Assembly (NCBI GenBank): GCA_949317995.1
Contig: OX439041.1
Span: 12,040,001 to 12,104,000, forward strand
Direction of reading: 5' to 3'
Origin: Acholoe squamosa
Taxonomy: Eukaryota > Annelida > Polychaeta > Phyllodocida > Polynoidae
DNA: 64,000 bases
The position numbers and the translations under genes are program-made. How positions within the stretch are numbered: the first letter of the stretch is position 1; every line of letters begins with the position of its first letter. Positions 21,773 to 33,948 of this stretch are shown piece by piece. The notes beneath the pieces were generated by a model that saw only the letters and a program-made list of their open reading frames with translations, was not told the DNA's origin and ran no database searches.

Positions 21773-22104
21773 TAAGATTGGTGACTACATTAACACCAAA
21801 TAGGATTTTGGTAGAGTAGTCGTAGCACTGCAGGCATTAATATGAGCGACACATGGTGTTCTCAAATACATTTGTGTTATTAAAGGCATGTGTTTTGTCC
21901 GAAAGAACATTAATTGCGCTCCTCCTTTTCCAAATCCTGCCCTTCCATTTAACATCATATAAACGAAAATTACGATTCTATTCCCTTTTAGTTCCACGAA
22001 TGTCAATGTGTTACATGGAATATATGGAATTGTGACTTTAAATTATCTTCAGACTAATATGGCAATTGTTGCGTTTGAGTTTTGTTTAATGAAAATATAA
22101 CATT

Positions 22105-22260
22105 TGCAGCATGAATCTAGACCTGGTGAGTTACTCGCCATGGATCCATTCATGCATCATGACATGACGATTATAGGGCATGATGCATTAATGCACTTTT
22201 CACGTGGTTACTCGTGCATCAGTGACAGATTTAGATGGGGTGCATGGGGCTGATAAACTC
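22105..22260. repeat. H element copy
   Basis: GAGTTACTCGCCATGGATCC, CATTCATGCATCATGAC and GGGCATGATGCATTAATGCA identify it; the second hairpin is missing. Confidence 0.6.
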
Positions 22261-22595
22261 TGTGATAGTGCATGGGTGCACATCTGGCTTGCCATACCGA
22301 CCTGCGTGTATAATATCTAAGAAATGTGGCTATGTATCTTTTGATCTCCTCCAACGACTTCCGTCTTCTTGTTATTGTTTTGTTTGCTTTGGTTTTGGAA
22401 AATCCCAGATTTTCATATCCCACTAGTGTTCCTACACATGTGACTATCTATCCACTGTATGTCCATTTGATTTATATATGTTTATTTCCTGTCAAATTGC
22501 AACATTATATATGATTGTAGGAATCACATTCGTATATATGTTTCTTGATTTGTATTATCGGTATGTTCTTGACAGCCTGAACAGGATATAATACG

Positions 22596-23012
22596 TACTA
22601 TTCTGGATGCTTTGTTGGGGGGATTTGGGGTAGCATAAGGTCTAAAAGCTCACCTTAATTCTTCCTGTTGTTGTTAGTGGTAATACTGAACTCCACATAC
22701 CAAAGTAGTTGCCAGGCAAGGCCTGTACTAAGTAATAGTCCAAGAGAGCACTCTAAGAGGTAATTATATATCATAGGCTTTATTTACTGACTAACACACA
22801 TTATGCACCATTTCATATCAACATGAGGTAATGTCCGGAGAATGCATCTGATGGCTCCTAAGTCACAATGCTCTACTGTCCAACACGCAATACCAATCAG
22901 GAAGAATTAAGGTGAGCTTTTAGACCTTATGCTACCCCAAATCCCCCCAACAAAGCATCCAGAATACATGGTGGAGAATCCAATCCCCCCAACAAAGCAT
23001 CCAGAATAGTAC
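22596..23012. mobile_element. 417-bp foldback element
   Basis: The left arm 22596-22667 (from TATTCTGGATGCTTTG through TAGCATAAGGTCTAAAAGCT to TTAATTCTTCCTG) is an essentially perfect reverse complement of 22898-22969. The outer end is present twice at the right (repeated at about 22980-23012), as if the last 35 bp had been duplicated. The unique centre has no coding frame. Confidence 0.85.
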
Positions 23013-23423
23013 CATGGTTATTGTCAATAAAACTTTTCAAACTCAAACTCAGAGGTTTCTGCAATATATTTCCACGCCCTGTACATACATCAGGAGGATA
23101 ATTCAAAAGATCCTGAGATTTCTACCCCTGCGATCTTAGTGTAGGCACATATCATAAGACCTGGCCAGTCTACCCTATATAATGCAGTGGTTGCAGGCCC
23201 GTCAGGAATAGGAAGTCCTAAGATCACTTCACTATTCCTTTTCCAGCGCTAAGATCACTGCGATCTTAGTGAAAGAATTGCATAGTAGTTTAACCTGAGT
23301 ACAACAGAACTTACAGGGAACACTCCTGATCGAAAGAGTGAATAGCCTGCTGCATACATATAGAGGGGAGGGAGGATGTTTGCTGAGTGTCCATGATGGC
23401 TCTTAGGGCTACTCATGCGTTAA

Positions 23424-23740
23424 GGGAGTGATCATTTTTTAACAACAGGGGGGGGGCTGGTGGGTTTGCGCGCGGACGCGCGAAAAAAATTTCGACCCCC
23501 CCTCTTGAGGGGGTAAAATTTTTTCGACCCCCCCCATAAGGGACAAAAATCGCGCGTGAACGTCCCCTTTTAGCCTATAGTAACGCGCGGGGTTTTCCAC
23601 TGAAAACAGGTGAAATTATTTTGACCCCCCCCCATCAGAGGTATTGAAAAAATTCTGACCCCCCGGTCAAGGGGTTGAAAAAATTCTGACCCCCCCTCAA
23701 ACCCACCGGCCCCCCCTGTTGTTAAAAAATGATCACTCCC
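23424..23740. mobile_element. PIF/Harbinger-like MITE, TSD TAA
   Basis: GGGAGTGATCATTTTTTAAC at the left and GTTAAAAAATGATCACTCCC at the right are a perfect 20-bp inverted repeat, flanked by TAA (23421-23423, 23741-23743). This is the best preserved copy of the family. Confidence 0.9.
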
Positions 23741-25558
23741 TAAGTGCACTGTAAGGTAATTCTTCTCTTCTCTCTCTTTGTCCTGGGGGGGGGTACAATG
23801 CTTCTAATAGGCAAGCATAAATCATACATTCATGGGAACAACTCTTGAATACTGTATGGGGTCAACTGCACCCTGTGCTCTTTTGTTAGCCAATATGGGG
23901 ACGGGGAACGATGGTATAAACACTGTTGTGAAGAAGAGTGACTCCACAGCTATTCCTTTATTTTGGGACTCTTACCCCTGTGCCCAGTCAGTACTTCTTG
24001 GAATAGTGTAGGAGAGCTGAGGCTAAGATCGATGCGATCTTGGTGCTGGCTAGGAAAAGTGAATGCAGTCTAATCTTAAGATCGCTTAATAGGTTAAGGC
24101 AGAATAATTCCTAAGATCGCCGAGGTTGCGATCCCAGGATCTTTTGAATTAACCTCCTGTGAACTCATCACCACGACTGGATACCCAATCAAATCAACAG
24201 CATATAAATATATGTCCAAGTAGAATTAGCACTCCAAAAAGCATCCATATAGATTTACAAGACGGGAACATATCACAATTTGACACTCAATCTATAGTTC
24301 ATGATTGTAAATATAATTAGGCACACATGGATGAAAAGCAGGTAGAGACTTTATAGTTTGTTATCATAATGACGGTATGGTGATTGATATAGAGCAGTTC
24401 TATGATACCATGAACTTGAATTAAAATAAATCAAGTATTGATAATGCATACTAAGGGGCATTAAAAGTTGATATTGCGGGTTTTATCTTAGTGTCCCCAT
24501 ACATTATTAAAGTGGTGGGCATTTAGGTGATATCCCGATGCATAATTTACCAACTTTTCGCCAAGGAGACACAACCGACCTCGTAAATAGAGAGTACTAC
24601 CGAATGTTCATATTTGATATTCTTGGATTGAAAAGTTTATGAGTTCCACAACCAGAAAGAATGGTAAAATACCGACTATTGATTGACATACCCTAGATAT
24701 AACCCCCATTGTCATAGTTCAATAGTCTACTTTCAATAGTTTCAAAGGGACACCTTGAAATAAATATTGTACTTCAACATCTTAATTTCAACATAGGGTA
24801 TACACAGTAGAAGCGTCATGCCAAAAAGAAAAGAAAGTGAACCAAAAAATAAAACCTGCACATTTTTGCATTGCTAAATCATCCTTCACAAACGACTTTA
24901 TGTGAAACGTGCACATCTTAAAAAAATGTTTTTTCATGCATTCTTTTTCGTTATAACCATGAAAACAAGTCAGACAATACACGTTTCCCTCAGAACTCTC
25001 TAAAACAAAAGAAAATATAGAGGTTCTTCCTCGTTGCCTTTTGGCAAGACCCTCGGGACCCCCATGTAATAAAGCTGTCCAATACAGATGGGAAGTGAAA
25101 CACACTTACTGAGGAAGAATCTTCAGAAAATTGTATTCCTAGGCAAATCCAATTAGATGCGGGCTATTTCTAACTAAAATAACATAGAGATATCACACTG
25201 TGATAGTCAACTGAGGTTTATTTCGGCCAGACCTCGTATAATACTCCTTGGATGGGATACTCTGTCTATTTATTGTGATAGACAACAGTATGGTTATTCT
25301 GCTACCCTATGTAGGCCTGGCATTGATAAGGTTGTGTGTGGCCCCATGCCCAGATCTACAACGGACCCTCTACTATCCACCCAACCTGCACATTAATTAA
25401 ACATGTAATTCCGAGCTAGATGGGAGCAAATGAATTGACAAAGAAACTAAGGCAGGGCTTATAAGTGAAACTAACCCTTGATACGCACTTAAGAACCTGC
25501 CAAAAGCCAGTATCATATATTTGCGCCTAATCATACAGATTAATCAACCTGATAATCC
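23741..25558. other. Intergenic, nothing recognised
   Basis: AT-rich with unremarkable short frames. GATCTTAG/CTAAGATC words recur at 23140-23280 and 24025-24140 (for example CTAAGATCGCCGAGG), hinting at an old inverted element around 23090-24175. Confidence 0.35.
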
Positions 25559-25564
25559 TTCAAG

Positions 25565-25703
25565 CAGGGGCGTAGGAAGCAAATCTTTATTGGGGGGTCT
25601 CGGTTGGGGGGGGCTGCTATAATTTTATATAGGCTTATATAGGGAACCTCCTCATTATTGGGGGGGGGGATGCCCCCCTGGCCCCCCTTATCCTACGCCC
25701 CTG
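25565..25703. mobile_element. MITE with CAGGGGCGTAGGAAGC ends, TSD TTCAAG
   Basis: CAGGGGCGTAGGAAGCAAAT to TTATCCTACGCCCCTG, with TTCAAG on both sides (25559-25564 and 25704-25709). Sister of 8601-8747. Confidence 0.88.
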
Positions 25704-26062
25704 TTCAAGTTAGCCCCTCTCCACCCCCCTTCCCCATTGCTATGGGTTGGGGAGTGTGACATTTCAAATAACAGTCCATATTGCCCCGTGTCTGAATGCA
25801 TGGATACCTGTATGTCCCAGCGTACAAGCCGCATCTTTGGTACAAAACCATTGGAAGGCTATACCTTAATGCTATGAATGTAACTGAACCTACCTATCGA
25901 AATTGCATTAAAAAAAACAATAGTGGAATCAAACTGAAAAAAAGGAAAGAAACTAGAAGAAAACGACCCCTCCCACCATATTAAAGGTGATGTTTAATTT
26001 GAGAATGAGTGATATATTATAAATGAAAAGAATGATACATACCGATAGTAACCCATTCTTAC

Positions 26063-26199
26063 CTTAATGTTTTGAGTAGCTCAGGTATATCCTGTACGCC
26101 TGGAGCACCTGTTGGTGTTATGAGCTGCTCCAACACACCTTGTAGGAGGAAAGCACCTGGTATAGCAGCAGCTGTAGACTTGCCACTCCTTCCAAGACA
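26063..26199 (-). CDS. Candidate orphan exon
   Basis: On the minus strand one frame is open for about 45 codons and ends at a good donor (TTAAG|GTAAGA). It encodes GRSGKSTAAAIPGAFLLQGV and then LEQLITPTGAPGV and IPELLKTLR. The other two frames contain stops. The acceptor is weak (GAGTAG, poor pyrimidine tract). Its out-phase (2) does not join PACRG exon 1 in frame. I do not recognise the protein; it may belong to another gene or be a relic. Confidence 0.4.
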
Positions 26200-26299
26200 T
26201 TCTACTCATTGATCCGTATTGATTGATTATTGGCTATACTGTGTACAGCTTAGAGTCATTACTGATTGATACTCAATTGGCCTCTATGTCCAACTGGGA

Positions 26300-26530
26300 T
26301 CTTTGTAAGGATGGCTGATGCGTTACTACATCATATCCATTGGTCGGCGCGAGTTACTCGCCAGGGCTGCATCCATGCATCATGCCGACCCTACGGGGTT
26401 GATATACCCCCGGGGGGTTGGCATGATGCTCTGATGAAGAGCTTATGAGCAGACCGACCAACACTTCATTGGTGCGTCATGACGACCAATGGGCATGATG
26501 CACTCCTGCATCCACAGCCCTTAAGAGTTA
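26300..26530. repeat. H element copy
   Basis: GGCTGATGCGTTACTACATC, GAGTTACTCGCCAGGGCTGC, CCGACCCTACGGGGTTGATA, ATGCTCTGATGAAGAGCTTA and GGGCATGATGCACTCC appear in the canonical order and end CCCTTAAGAGTTAA. Nearly complete. Confidence 0.8.
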
Positions 26531-26548
26531 AAGATTACAATTACTGCA

Positions 26549-26745
26549 GTACCCTTACGGCGACCCTGCGTATAAGACGCACCCTGATTTAAGAGAAAAA
26601 CTAGAAGGTGCACCTATCGGGGATGTTTTGGAGAAGTTTAGTATTAATCTAATGTAGTTTTACAATGCTCACAAGGCACACCCCATCTTTGGGGAAGTTC
26701 AATATACACTGCGTCTTATATGTGCGGCGTGTATGATAACTTACA
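26549..26745. repeat. tataaggcgcacc-family MITE, diverged
   Basis: AGTACCCTTACGGCGACCCT and GCGTATAAGACGCACCC at the left, and GCGTCTTATATGTGCGGCG at the right, form an imperfect inverted pair. Confidence 0.6.
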
Positions 26746-27752
26746 CCAGGACGGCATTTCTCAAGATGGTACGACTGAACACAGCCACTATGATTTGAAG
26801 CCCTCAAATTTAGAGTAGGTGGTCATAAGTAATGCCTTATGACTGCTCTGTATGATCAGCACTTAATGTAGCAATTACATAGGGTTTGGTAGGGCAGTCG
26901 TACTAGTCTAATCATTAGTGGCCACTAGATCAGGGCTGTATTGACATTATAGTGAGGGATCCCACTACGATTTGTAGGCATCTAGTCGTACCATCTTGAG
27001 AAATGCCTTCCAGTGCCCATTCAAGACAATGATTTTTCTGATTGCAAGGCTGCACGCATTCATCACTTAAGATAAAGTAATGCTAATTAGACTTTAACAA
27101 TTCTAATCTGTGCCTCTACACCCAGATGGCTACTTCCCCACATTACCATTGCTCTACGGTTTCCCTCTGTTTGTATACACCTTGTCTCCATAACAACCAA
27201 ACACTACCCCTCCTAAAGGTTATCCCCAACCCCGTACACACAAATAGCACACTCTTTAGGAACCTAAACAACTCATCATTTATTTATGAAATACCAAAGA
27301 TATGTCATTTTTAAGGTCTCCTTTAAAGGATATCACGTTTAATATTGCAGGGTTTATTTTCTTTAGAGCCAGGCATACATCTTAAACCATAAGTTAGATT
27401 ACCTTGCCAAGTACTTCATGACGTCACTTTAATTTCGTAAAGAAACGCTGCCCTATTTTCATGATAGCGTGTGTTAATGGCCTTTATGTCAAATAAAAAG
27501 AGTCTTGCATGGTTATTGGAATATCTGAAGAACTATGCCAGAATCCTTCTATTTGACACAACCTACATCAAAATTTACCCTTTTGAAAACATAGTAGTGT
27601 TTTTTTAAGTTGATGTCAGGATAATTGAATGAGGTTTCAATGTTGTTGTATTTTTGGGTTCTCTTTTTTATAAATAGAGAGAGAGAGGGAAAAAAAAGAG
27701 TCATATTGGGGACGAAAGGGTTTTGCCTCATGTGACACTCGCCAGATCATCC

Positions 27753-27755
<3 letters not shown>

Positions 27756-27836
<81 letters not shown>
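27756..27836. repeat. (AT)n microsatellite, about 40 units
   Basis: An uninterrupted AT run of about 80 bp. Short frames through it encode only Ile-Tyr repeats and are not genes. Confidence 0.97.
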
Positions 27837-27839
<3 letters not shown>

Positions 27840-28370
27840 CACACCTGGTAAGACATGGCGAGTAGCTCACCAGCTTGCACTGCCTTCATGCACAATGCCT
27901 ACCCCTATGGGGTTGATACATTCCCAAAGGTTGGCATGATGCGCCAATGAAGTGCTGGTGGGCAGATTTACATACTTGCCAGGAGGATTTTTTATTTCAG
28001 AAACAGACCTGCCACTTCCCGAAATTATCTTAATTAGTCCTTTAAGGACGGCTGATGCAGGAGTAGACCATACCCATTGGTCGGCATGATGCACCAATGA
28101 AGTTCTGGCAAGTCTAATTGTCAGCACTTCATTGGTGCATCATGCCGATCATTCCCGGCAGTATCAACCCTATAGGGTCGGCATGATGTATAAGTTTAGT
28201 CCTGGCGAGTAACTCGCCACGGCTACATTCCTGCTTCATGACAACATTGATATATCAATGTAGCCCTGGCGAATAACTCGCCTGGGTTACATTCCTGCTT
28301 CATGACAACCAATGGACATTATGCATTAATGAATTTATGGTGCCCTTTAAAGGGCTACAGCAGTGAGTTG
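27840..28370. repeat. H element copies, two in series
   Basis: GGTTGGCATGATGCGCCAAT, GGCTGATGCAGGAG, CAGCACTTCATTGGTGCATC, TCAACCCTATAGGGTCGGCA and two GGCGAGTAACTCGCC-type hairpins. It ends CCCTTTAAAGGGC. Confidence 0.75.
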
Positions 28371-28659
28371 CTCCTGTGCTGGAGGAGCGTACAGAGAGCT
28401 GCTCCTTATATAGTGTGACCTACTCACACTACCTCCTCCTCCTCCAGACCCGTTCCGCTTCACTGCCCCCAGCCTCCTGTATGAATCATTTATAAGTTCT
28501 GGAGGAAACCACACGACGTATGATAAGGACTAATGCTAAGAAAAATACCCATGCCTAATACAAGAGATGTTTCAGGTAGTCTGACCAGACATGGCCTTAT
28601 TGTTATGTCTTTTTTTAATTTATATGAGTCAAGTCCACAGAGGAAAACAACTAATACCC

Positions 28660-28845
28660 TGATGAACGTCTACTCTGCCTTATGCAATCAGCAAAAGTTG
28701 GAATGCGCCTTATATAAGCGAGGGTATATTTGTTTAGGACAGTATTTAAGCTTCAAAACTCATGCCTGAGCTGCACCCTATAGAATGGGCCTGAGTTGGA
28801 GGTGCCTTATATGCGAGGTGCGCCTTATACGCTGGGTATCATATC
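28660..28845. repeat. tataaggcgcacc-family fragment
   Basis: GGTGCCTTATATGCGAGGTG and CGCCTTATACGCTGGG preceded by GCGCCTTATATAAGCGAGG. This is the kind of sequence from which the 18-bp array at 56030 could arise. Confidence 0.55.
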
Positions 28846-28989
28846 AATGGTTTGTTGTTCTCAATCTCATGATGTCAGGTTACTCGCTAGTGTTTCAGTC
28901 ATGTATCATGACCATTAGCTGGCATGATGCTTTTATGGATGTATGTACATGACAGTCTATATAGGTGGCTGGGAGTTGTATCTTATGTC

Positions 28990-29330
28990 ATGGCATATAC
29001 GATCATTACTATAGATTAGAACTGGAACAGCTGTATTCCATGGGGGGGGCATGAAATACAATGGGGTCCGCCATCTTCATCTCGGATTTTGAATGGAGCT
29101 GAGCTGGTTTTCTTTATCTAAAAGCAAATTAACCCCATAAGCCATGACATAAATGCAAATGTCCACTCCCATGCAACATTTTTGCATCACATTCACCTTG
29201 GTGAGGCCTGTCCGCATTCAACTCCGCCTATAAGGCATCGTTGAATACGGACAGCCTCACCTCAGTGAATACGATGCAAAAGTATTCAATAGTCGTGAAC
29301 ATTTGCTTATTTATCTTTCCATGAAAAATA
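28990..29330. repeat. Foldback repeat with GCATGAATTC-free hairpin GCCTGTCCGCATTCAA
   Basis: GTGAGGCCTGTCCGCATTCA (about 29201-29220) is inverse to TTGAATACGGACAGCCTCAC (about 29243-29262). Outer words CTTATGTCATGGC and GCCATGACATAA also pair. The outer words reappear at 42238 and 43225. Confidence 0.6.
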
Positions 29331-30484
29331 GAGAAATTGAGTGAAATTTCTTGTGTCCTTTTTTTCTCACTTTGGGCCTTTTTGGTATCTTTCTAGTAAA
29401 TCATGTATGTTTCTACAAATACTTGATAAAAAATGTAGGTTATGTTTTGTTACATAAACAGTATCTGTATAATTGATTAAAGGACATTTTAATATAGAAT
29501 TGTTTGACCTTTAGATGTAGGGGTCTATCTATTTGGTTTTGTGAACACAAAGCGTTTAGACAATCAATTATAAGTACGTTTAGAAACGGTGTTGAAGGAT
29601 AGATCTACTGCGTGATAATTTTCTCAAGTAAATTCATTCCTTTGCCTTTCATGGAGAAGCCACATTTAGTTAAAGAAATTCTCAGGGCAAGTATCATTAT
29701 TCTGGATATTTCTCCATGCATAAACAGACCGAAATAAACACCAACTTTATACAAGTGAAATCAATTCAAATATTCTTAAATCCACATATTTGTGGTGTTT
29801 AGGGGAATAGCTTTGTACAATTTGAAGTAAGGATGCTTTAGCATAGACATGAAAATTCCCACGGCAAGAAAAAGTCTGCCTCCGAAAGTCACTAGCAAAT
29901 TCAAATTTCTTTAACCTTTCTGTATTTTGGGCTAAATAGACCGTGACAATTTTATCTGTGTTTTCTTTAACAAAACGAAACCAGTGACATGCGGGCAAGT
30001 TCACACACCATATCTTCATTAATGCATCATGCCAATCCTGGCAGCAAACCCACAGCGTCGGCATGAATAAGATCTGAGGTAAGGCCTATAAGAAATGGTA
30101 GTAAATGATGGTAAGAAATACATCGTTCTGTTCCACTTGTTGGGGAATACCAACAGTTTCTGTAACTAATAAGTACTTTAACCAGCTACCATGTAAAGCA
30201 ATGTATACATATTGTAATGTAACATGCCGCGATACCTTGCATGCCTCACATATAAGGCGTACCCTTTGACTTGCAGGAAAGCCATTTATATAACAAGGCA
30301 TGCATTCAAGTGCTTTGTTTGAGCAGTTTGGTACTTATTCAATGTAAATATGCCCTTTACCCCACCTTAACCTACCTTATAGCGGCTGAATAGTTATTGC
30401 TATAGGTGTTGGGGGGGAGAGTTGTTAGATATAGAGGCAGGTCATTTTGAAAAAGAGCTCCTTGGTGGGGGGGACCCAACAAAC
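29331..30484. other. Intergenic up to the LTR element
   Basis: AT-rich; a small H-element trace at 30005-30065 (AATGCATCATGCCAATCC, CACAGCGTCGGCATGA) and a GCGTACCC trace at 30240. No gene recognised. Confidence 0.4.
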
Positions 30485-30844
30485 TGTAGAGGCATATAGT
30501 TACCTTATTACCAACCGGTGTCGTCTGGCGTGGCGGGTGAGTCTTGTCGCTGGATGTTCCTAGGGTTCCGGGTAGGTGGCAGCACGGATCTGGATCTATG
30601 GGATATCTGGCGACAAACCAAGGGGCACCTATATAAAGCCCCGAGCTCAGCCGCTACTTCAGAGGCCATGTAGGCCTCCATACAGAGTACATGTTATGAA
30701 TATGCTTCACTAGATGTTTCCAACTATTGGGTAGCTGCAAAAGTGTAAGACCCTAATAAACCGTTGGCATACACTCGGATTACTGTCTCCGTGTTTCTTT
30801 TGAATAGAGAGACTCGAACCACTGGTAAAACCAAAACCATTACA
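30485..30844 (+). repeat. 5' LTR
   Basis: 360 bp, TGTAGAGG...TTACA (TG...CA ends). It has a TATA box CTATATAAAG at 30629-30638 and AATAAA at 30755-30760. GGCGACAAACCAAGGGGCAC and similar words are shared with the 3' LTR. Confidence 0.95.
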
Positions 30845-30845
30845 T

Positions 30846-30860
30846 TGGTGCCGTGACCAG
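30846..30860 (+). promoter_or_regulatory. Primer binding site
   Basis: TGGTGCCGTGACCAG begins one base after the LTR; the leading TGG pairs with the CCA end of a tRNA. Which tRNA was not determined. Confidence 0.75.
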
Positions 30861-31047
30861 TTAATTCTGGTGTATAGCCCAGAAGTTATTACGTCCGAAA
30901 GTTCATGGGTCAAATGACCTGAGGGAATCTAACCCTGATGGACAAACAACTTTCCAGGATAATGGGAATGGTACCTTAACGGTACGGGCCCATTCGAACC
31001 CTCAGGATGTTAGTTCCAGATCCTGGAAGGAACCAGACCCTCATTAT

Positions 31048-32184
31048 ATGTTAGATAGTGAGGAGAATATTCCTGACTCTGTACATAGAGAACAATCTAT
31101 ACAGAGAAGAAGTACCTTGATAGGACATAATTCTCTTGTTGGAGAATTAAGTAACTCGATGTTCGATATTGGTGGTAGCACTAACCCAGAACATCCGGCT
31201 CCTTTGCCAAAAAGAGTGACATTTGGAGAACTACCGTATACTGTTCCCAGATCAGTTTTACCGATTCGGGATTACAGTGCCATTGATGTTGATGTATCCT
31301 ACGCCATACCTGAAGGCGAAGAGTTCAGACAACCGGATGTTTTCTTAATGAATGACAACTATGTTACCTTAAACGAAACTTTAAATGTTTTTCATAATGC
31401 AAAAGATGAGATTGCTGTAAAAACAAAGCAACTTGAGGAAGATCTCCTTGGATTACGGGATGAATTCGAAAACAAAAAGAAAGAGTACCTGAAGGAACTA
31501 GAAGAAGAAAATGGAATGCTCCAAGAAATGAGAAGATCATTTAATCAGGAGTATGAAAACCGTCACAGTTGTATCCAAAATTATACAGATATGAAAGATC
31601 AGCTTTGTCGTGAAAAAGTTAATCAGGAAGCTGAAGTACATCATTATCATAATGAGTTGGAAAACTTGAAACAGCTATGTAGCAAGCAAGCTCAAGATAA
31701 TGTAGCAGTCCGATTGGGTATTATAGCCCATAATAAAAAGTTGGAAGAGGACAGAGAGGAAATGATTAAAGAGCTACAAGAGATGCAGGAAACTGCCATA
31801 ACTCTGGATAAATATGTAGAAACTGCACAAAAGTCTATAAGAAATATAGATCCGAAAGTAGTTTCTCAAATGCTGAATAATGATGATCATTCGGACGATA
31901 CTCCGTCAAAATCACGAGTTACAGCGCCCATCAAGTACAATCCTTTTGTTAATGATTATGCGGATAGAAACGTAAGTTCCGGTATATATTCTAAACTGAA
32001 CAATACTGTTTCTGGGGGAGTGGTAAGTTCTAATGGTTCGACTATGACGGTTACCGTTGTCAAAACACCCATTAGTAGCATACCTGTATTAGCAAAGTAC
32101 TGTCCCACCACCCTTGCCTTGGGAAACAAGACCCGTAAGGGGTTTGCTAACGCTACCCTCTTAGTATACACAGCCAGGACATAG
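31048..32184 (+). CDS. gag-region ORF, coiled-coil N-terminal part
   Basis: 378 residues, the longest plausible coding frame in the window. The frame is open from 30865 but the first ATG is at 31048. A long charged heptad-like stretch covers about residues 110-275 (for example KKKEYLKELEEENG, KKLEEDREEMIKELQEMQE), so it should form a coiled coil. Position just after the primer site and ahead of a zinc knuckle marks it as the element's gag region rather than a host gene. A frameshift follows near 32180-32300. Confidence 0.75.
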   Translation: MLDSEENIPDSVHREQSIQRRSTLIGHNSLVGELSNSMFDIGGSTNPEHPAPLPKRVTFGELPYTVPRSVLPIRDYSAIDVDVSYAIPEGEEFRQPDVFLMNDNYVTLNETLNVFHNAKDEIAVKTKQLEEDLLGLRDEFENKKKEYLKELEEENGMLQEMRRSFNQEYENRHSCIQNYTDMKDQLCREKVNQEAEVHHYHNELENLKQLCSKQAQDNVAVRLGIIAHNKKLEEDREEMIKELQEMQETAITLDKYVETAQKSIRNIDPKVVSQMLNNDDHSDDTPSKSRVTAPIKYNPFVNDYADRNVSSGIYSKLNNTVSGGVVSSNGSTMTVTVVKTPISSIPVLAKYCPTTLALGNKTRKGFANATLLVYTART

Positions 32185-32300
32185 TACTCCTGCTGGGCCA
32201 AGGTTGCCTCAACCTGACCTCGGTCCGAATCCTGCACAGAATACGGTACCTAAATGCCATATCCTCCCAACCCCCGACCAGACCTTTATCTCGGATATCG

Positions 32301-32891
32301 GTGTCACATGCGACCACAGGATTGAGAGGGCATGTAGCACAGAATACCTACATTCCTGTATCCGCATCTGGTGGAATAGGAATATCTGAAAGTCCAAGTG
32401 GACCTTACTCCGGATATAGTCGGGATAGCTCCTACCCTGGAACACAATATGGTAGATCCCAAACTAGGGGAGGTGGATACTCCTACTTTGGGAGTGGTTC
32501 TAATCAAGGACTAAGCCAGAATGGCTATAATCCTAGGGACGATCCCGCAGGCAATTCTGGCAGTTCCAGTGGCTATCTGGGAGGGACTCCCGGAGCTGGG
32601 GGAAACGGACCCGCTGGCAGAAATCCAGGCAGACCCGGACCTGGTGGTTCTGGATCTGGAGGAGACGGTAGGAAACCGAACCGTAGAAGCTCCATTCCTG
32701 CAGCAATGCAGAGTATTTTTGATGGGAGTCAGTGCATACAGAATCTGGGCATTGATTGCTATCGAAAGGGTGCTGATGGCATGGAAATCATGGATTGGAG
32801 CATGCGAGAAACCGATAGGCTCCGCGGATGTGCGAATCCTGCACGAAGGATGGTGCAGATCCCCCCTCCCTATGATCCAAATGATCCATGA
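32301..32891 (+). pseudogene. gag-region Gly/Pro-rich segment
   Basis: About 196 codons, rich in Gly, Ser and Pro in the first half (GGNGPAGRNPGRPGPGG), then a segment ending PPPYDPNDP. It is in a different frame from the upstream coiled-coil part, so a frameshift or ribosomal shift separates them. Confidence 0.6.
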
Positions 32892-33108
32892 AAGGACCGG
32901 TACCAAGCCTTTGTGGATGAGGTCAACTGTAGTGGTTGCACAAAAGAAGACCCAGCTAGCACAACTTGTGCAATTTACGTCATTCTTACGTGAAAACTTG
33001 TGTGATTTACGTAAAAAAGACATTGTTTGGATGAGTAGTGCTAGCAGGGGAAGCTCTACCCTACCTAATATGTTGGTTGAGTAAAGGTGGAAAAGTGGCA
33101 CTGAATCA

Positions 33109-33396
33109 ATGGAGATCAGTGTATGGGATATACGGTACCAGTTGGTTGAATGTGCCGCATACCTATTCGGTTCTATTGTTAGAGAGGATCCTTGGGTTAC
33201 TTTTAAAAAGAGAACCCAGAAGCCAAAAGAATCCCATAAGGTCTTTGGTTTAGAATTGCAGGATCTGTTGTCAAAAGCTCGTCCGAATTGGGCACATGAC
33301 GACGATTGCTATTTGCAAGAGTCATTCACACAATTCTATGGAGGATTGCGGAATGATGATCACCCAAAGGTGGTTTGGGATTCGTGGAAGGACTAG
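33109..33396 (+). pseudogene. gag capsid-like segment
   Basis: WVTFKKRTQKPKESHKVFGL followed by LLSKARPNW and FTQFYGGLRND resembles the retrotransposon Gag capsid pattern ending in F-x-x-GL. Closed by a stop at 33394-33396 and another about 50 bases on. Confidence 0.6.
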
Positions 33397-33474
33397 ACCT
33401 CCTTCAGTGATCTCTTCATCGCCATAGATAGCTATGATTGAAAGAAGAGATTAGTAGGCCTCACCTATAATCCT

Positions 33475-33948
33475 TTGCGAGCAGCGCCTATGCAGTATAT
33501 GGATGCATCTGCTATGCTTTCTGAATCGTTTCAGATAGCTCCTGTGGAATTACAGGATGTAAACTCTGATGATGAATATGTTTCTGATGAAAATGGAGAA
33601 CATATTGGCGCGGTCCAGATCGCTGGGAAATATTACTGGCAGAAACGGTATCGAAAGGTAGGTCCGAGAGACAAGAACAAACCAGGTAATTTTAAACCTG
33701 TGGTTTGTAAACCATCTGCAACCAAAACTACTACCCCAACCGTGGCAGTGTCAGCTGCACCTACGGATTTGGTAGAGACTCTGGTTACCAGACTGACAGA
33801 AGCCTTGAGATGTCCGAGAGTGGACAAGTATCAGAGAAGATGCTTCATGTGCCAAACTCTAGGACATTATGCTGCCGAATGTACAGCAGAGAAACCTGTG
33901 CCTAGAACACAGGGGTGTTTTTCTAGTGTGAATACTGAGGAAAACTGA
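33475..33948 (+). pseudogene. gag nucleocapsid with CCHC zinc knuckle
   Basis: 157 codons. Near the C-terminus CFMCQTLGHYAAEC is a perfect C-x2-C-x4-H-x4-C zinc knuckle, preceded by a basic stretch. This is the nucleic-acid binding part of Gag. Confidence 0.85.

Noticed and set aside
27637-27870. Ile-Tyr repeat protein
   Set aside because: Translation of an (AT)n microsatellite.
31048-32184. 378-codon coiled-coil frame as a host gene
   Set aside because: It lies between a primer binding site and a CCHC zinc knuckle, inside matching LTRs; it is the gag region of the element.
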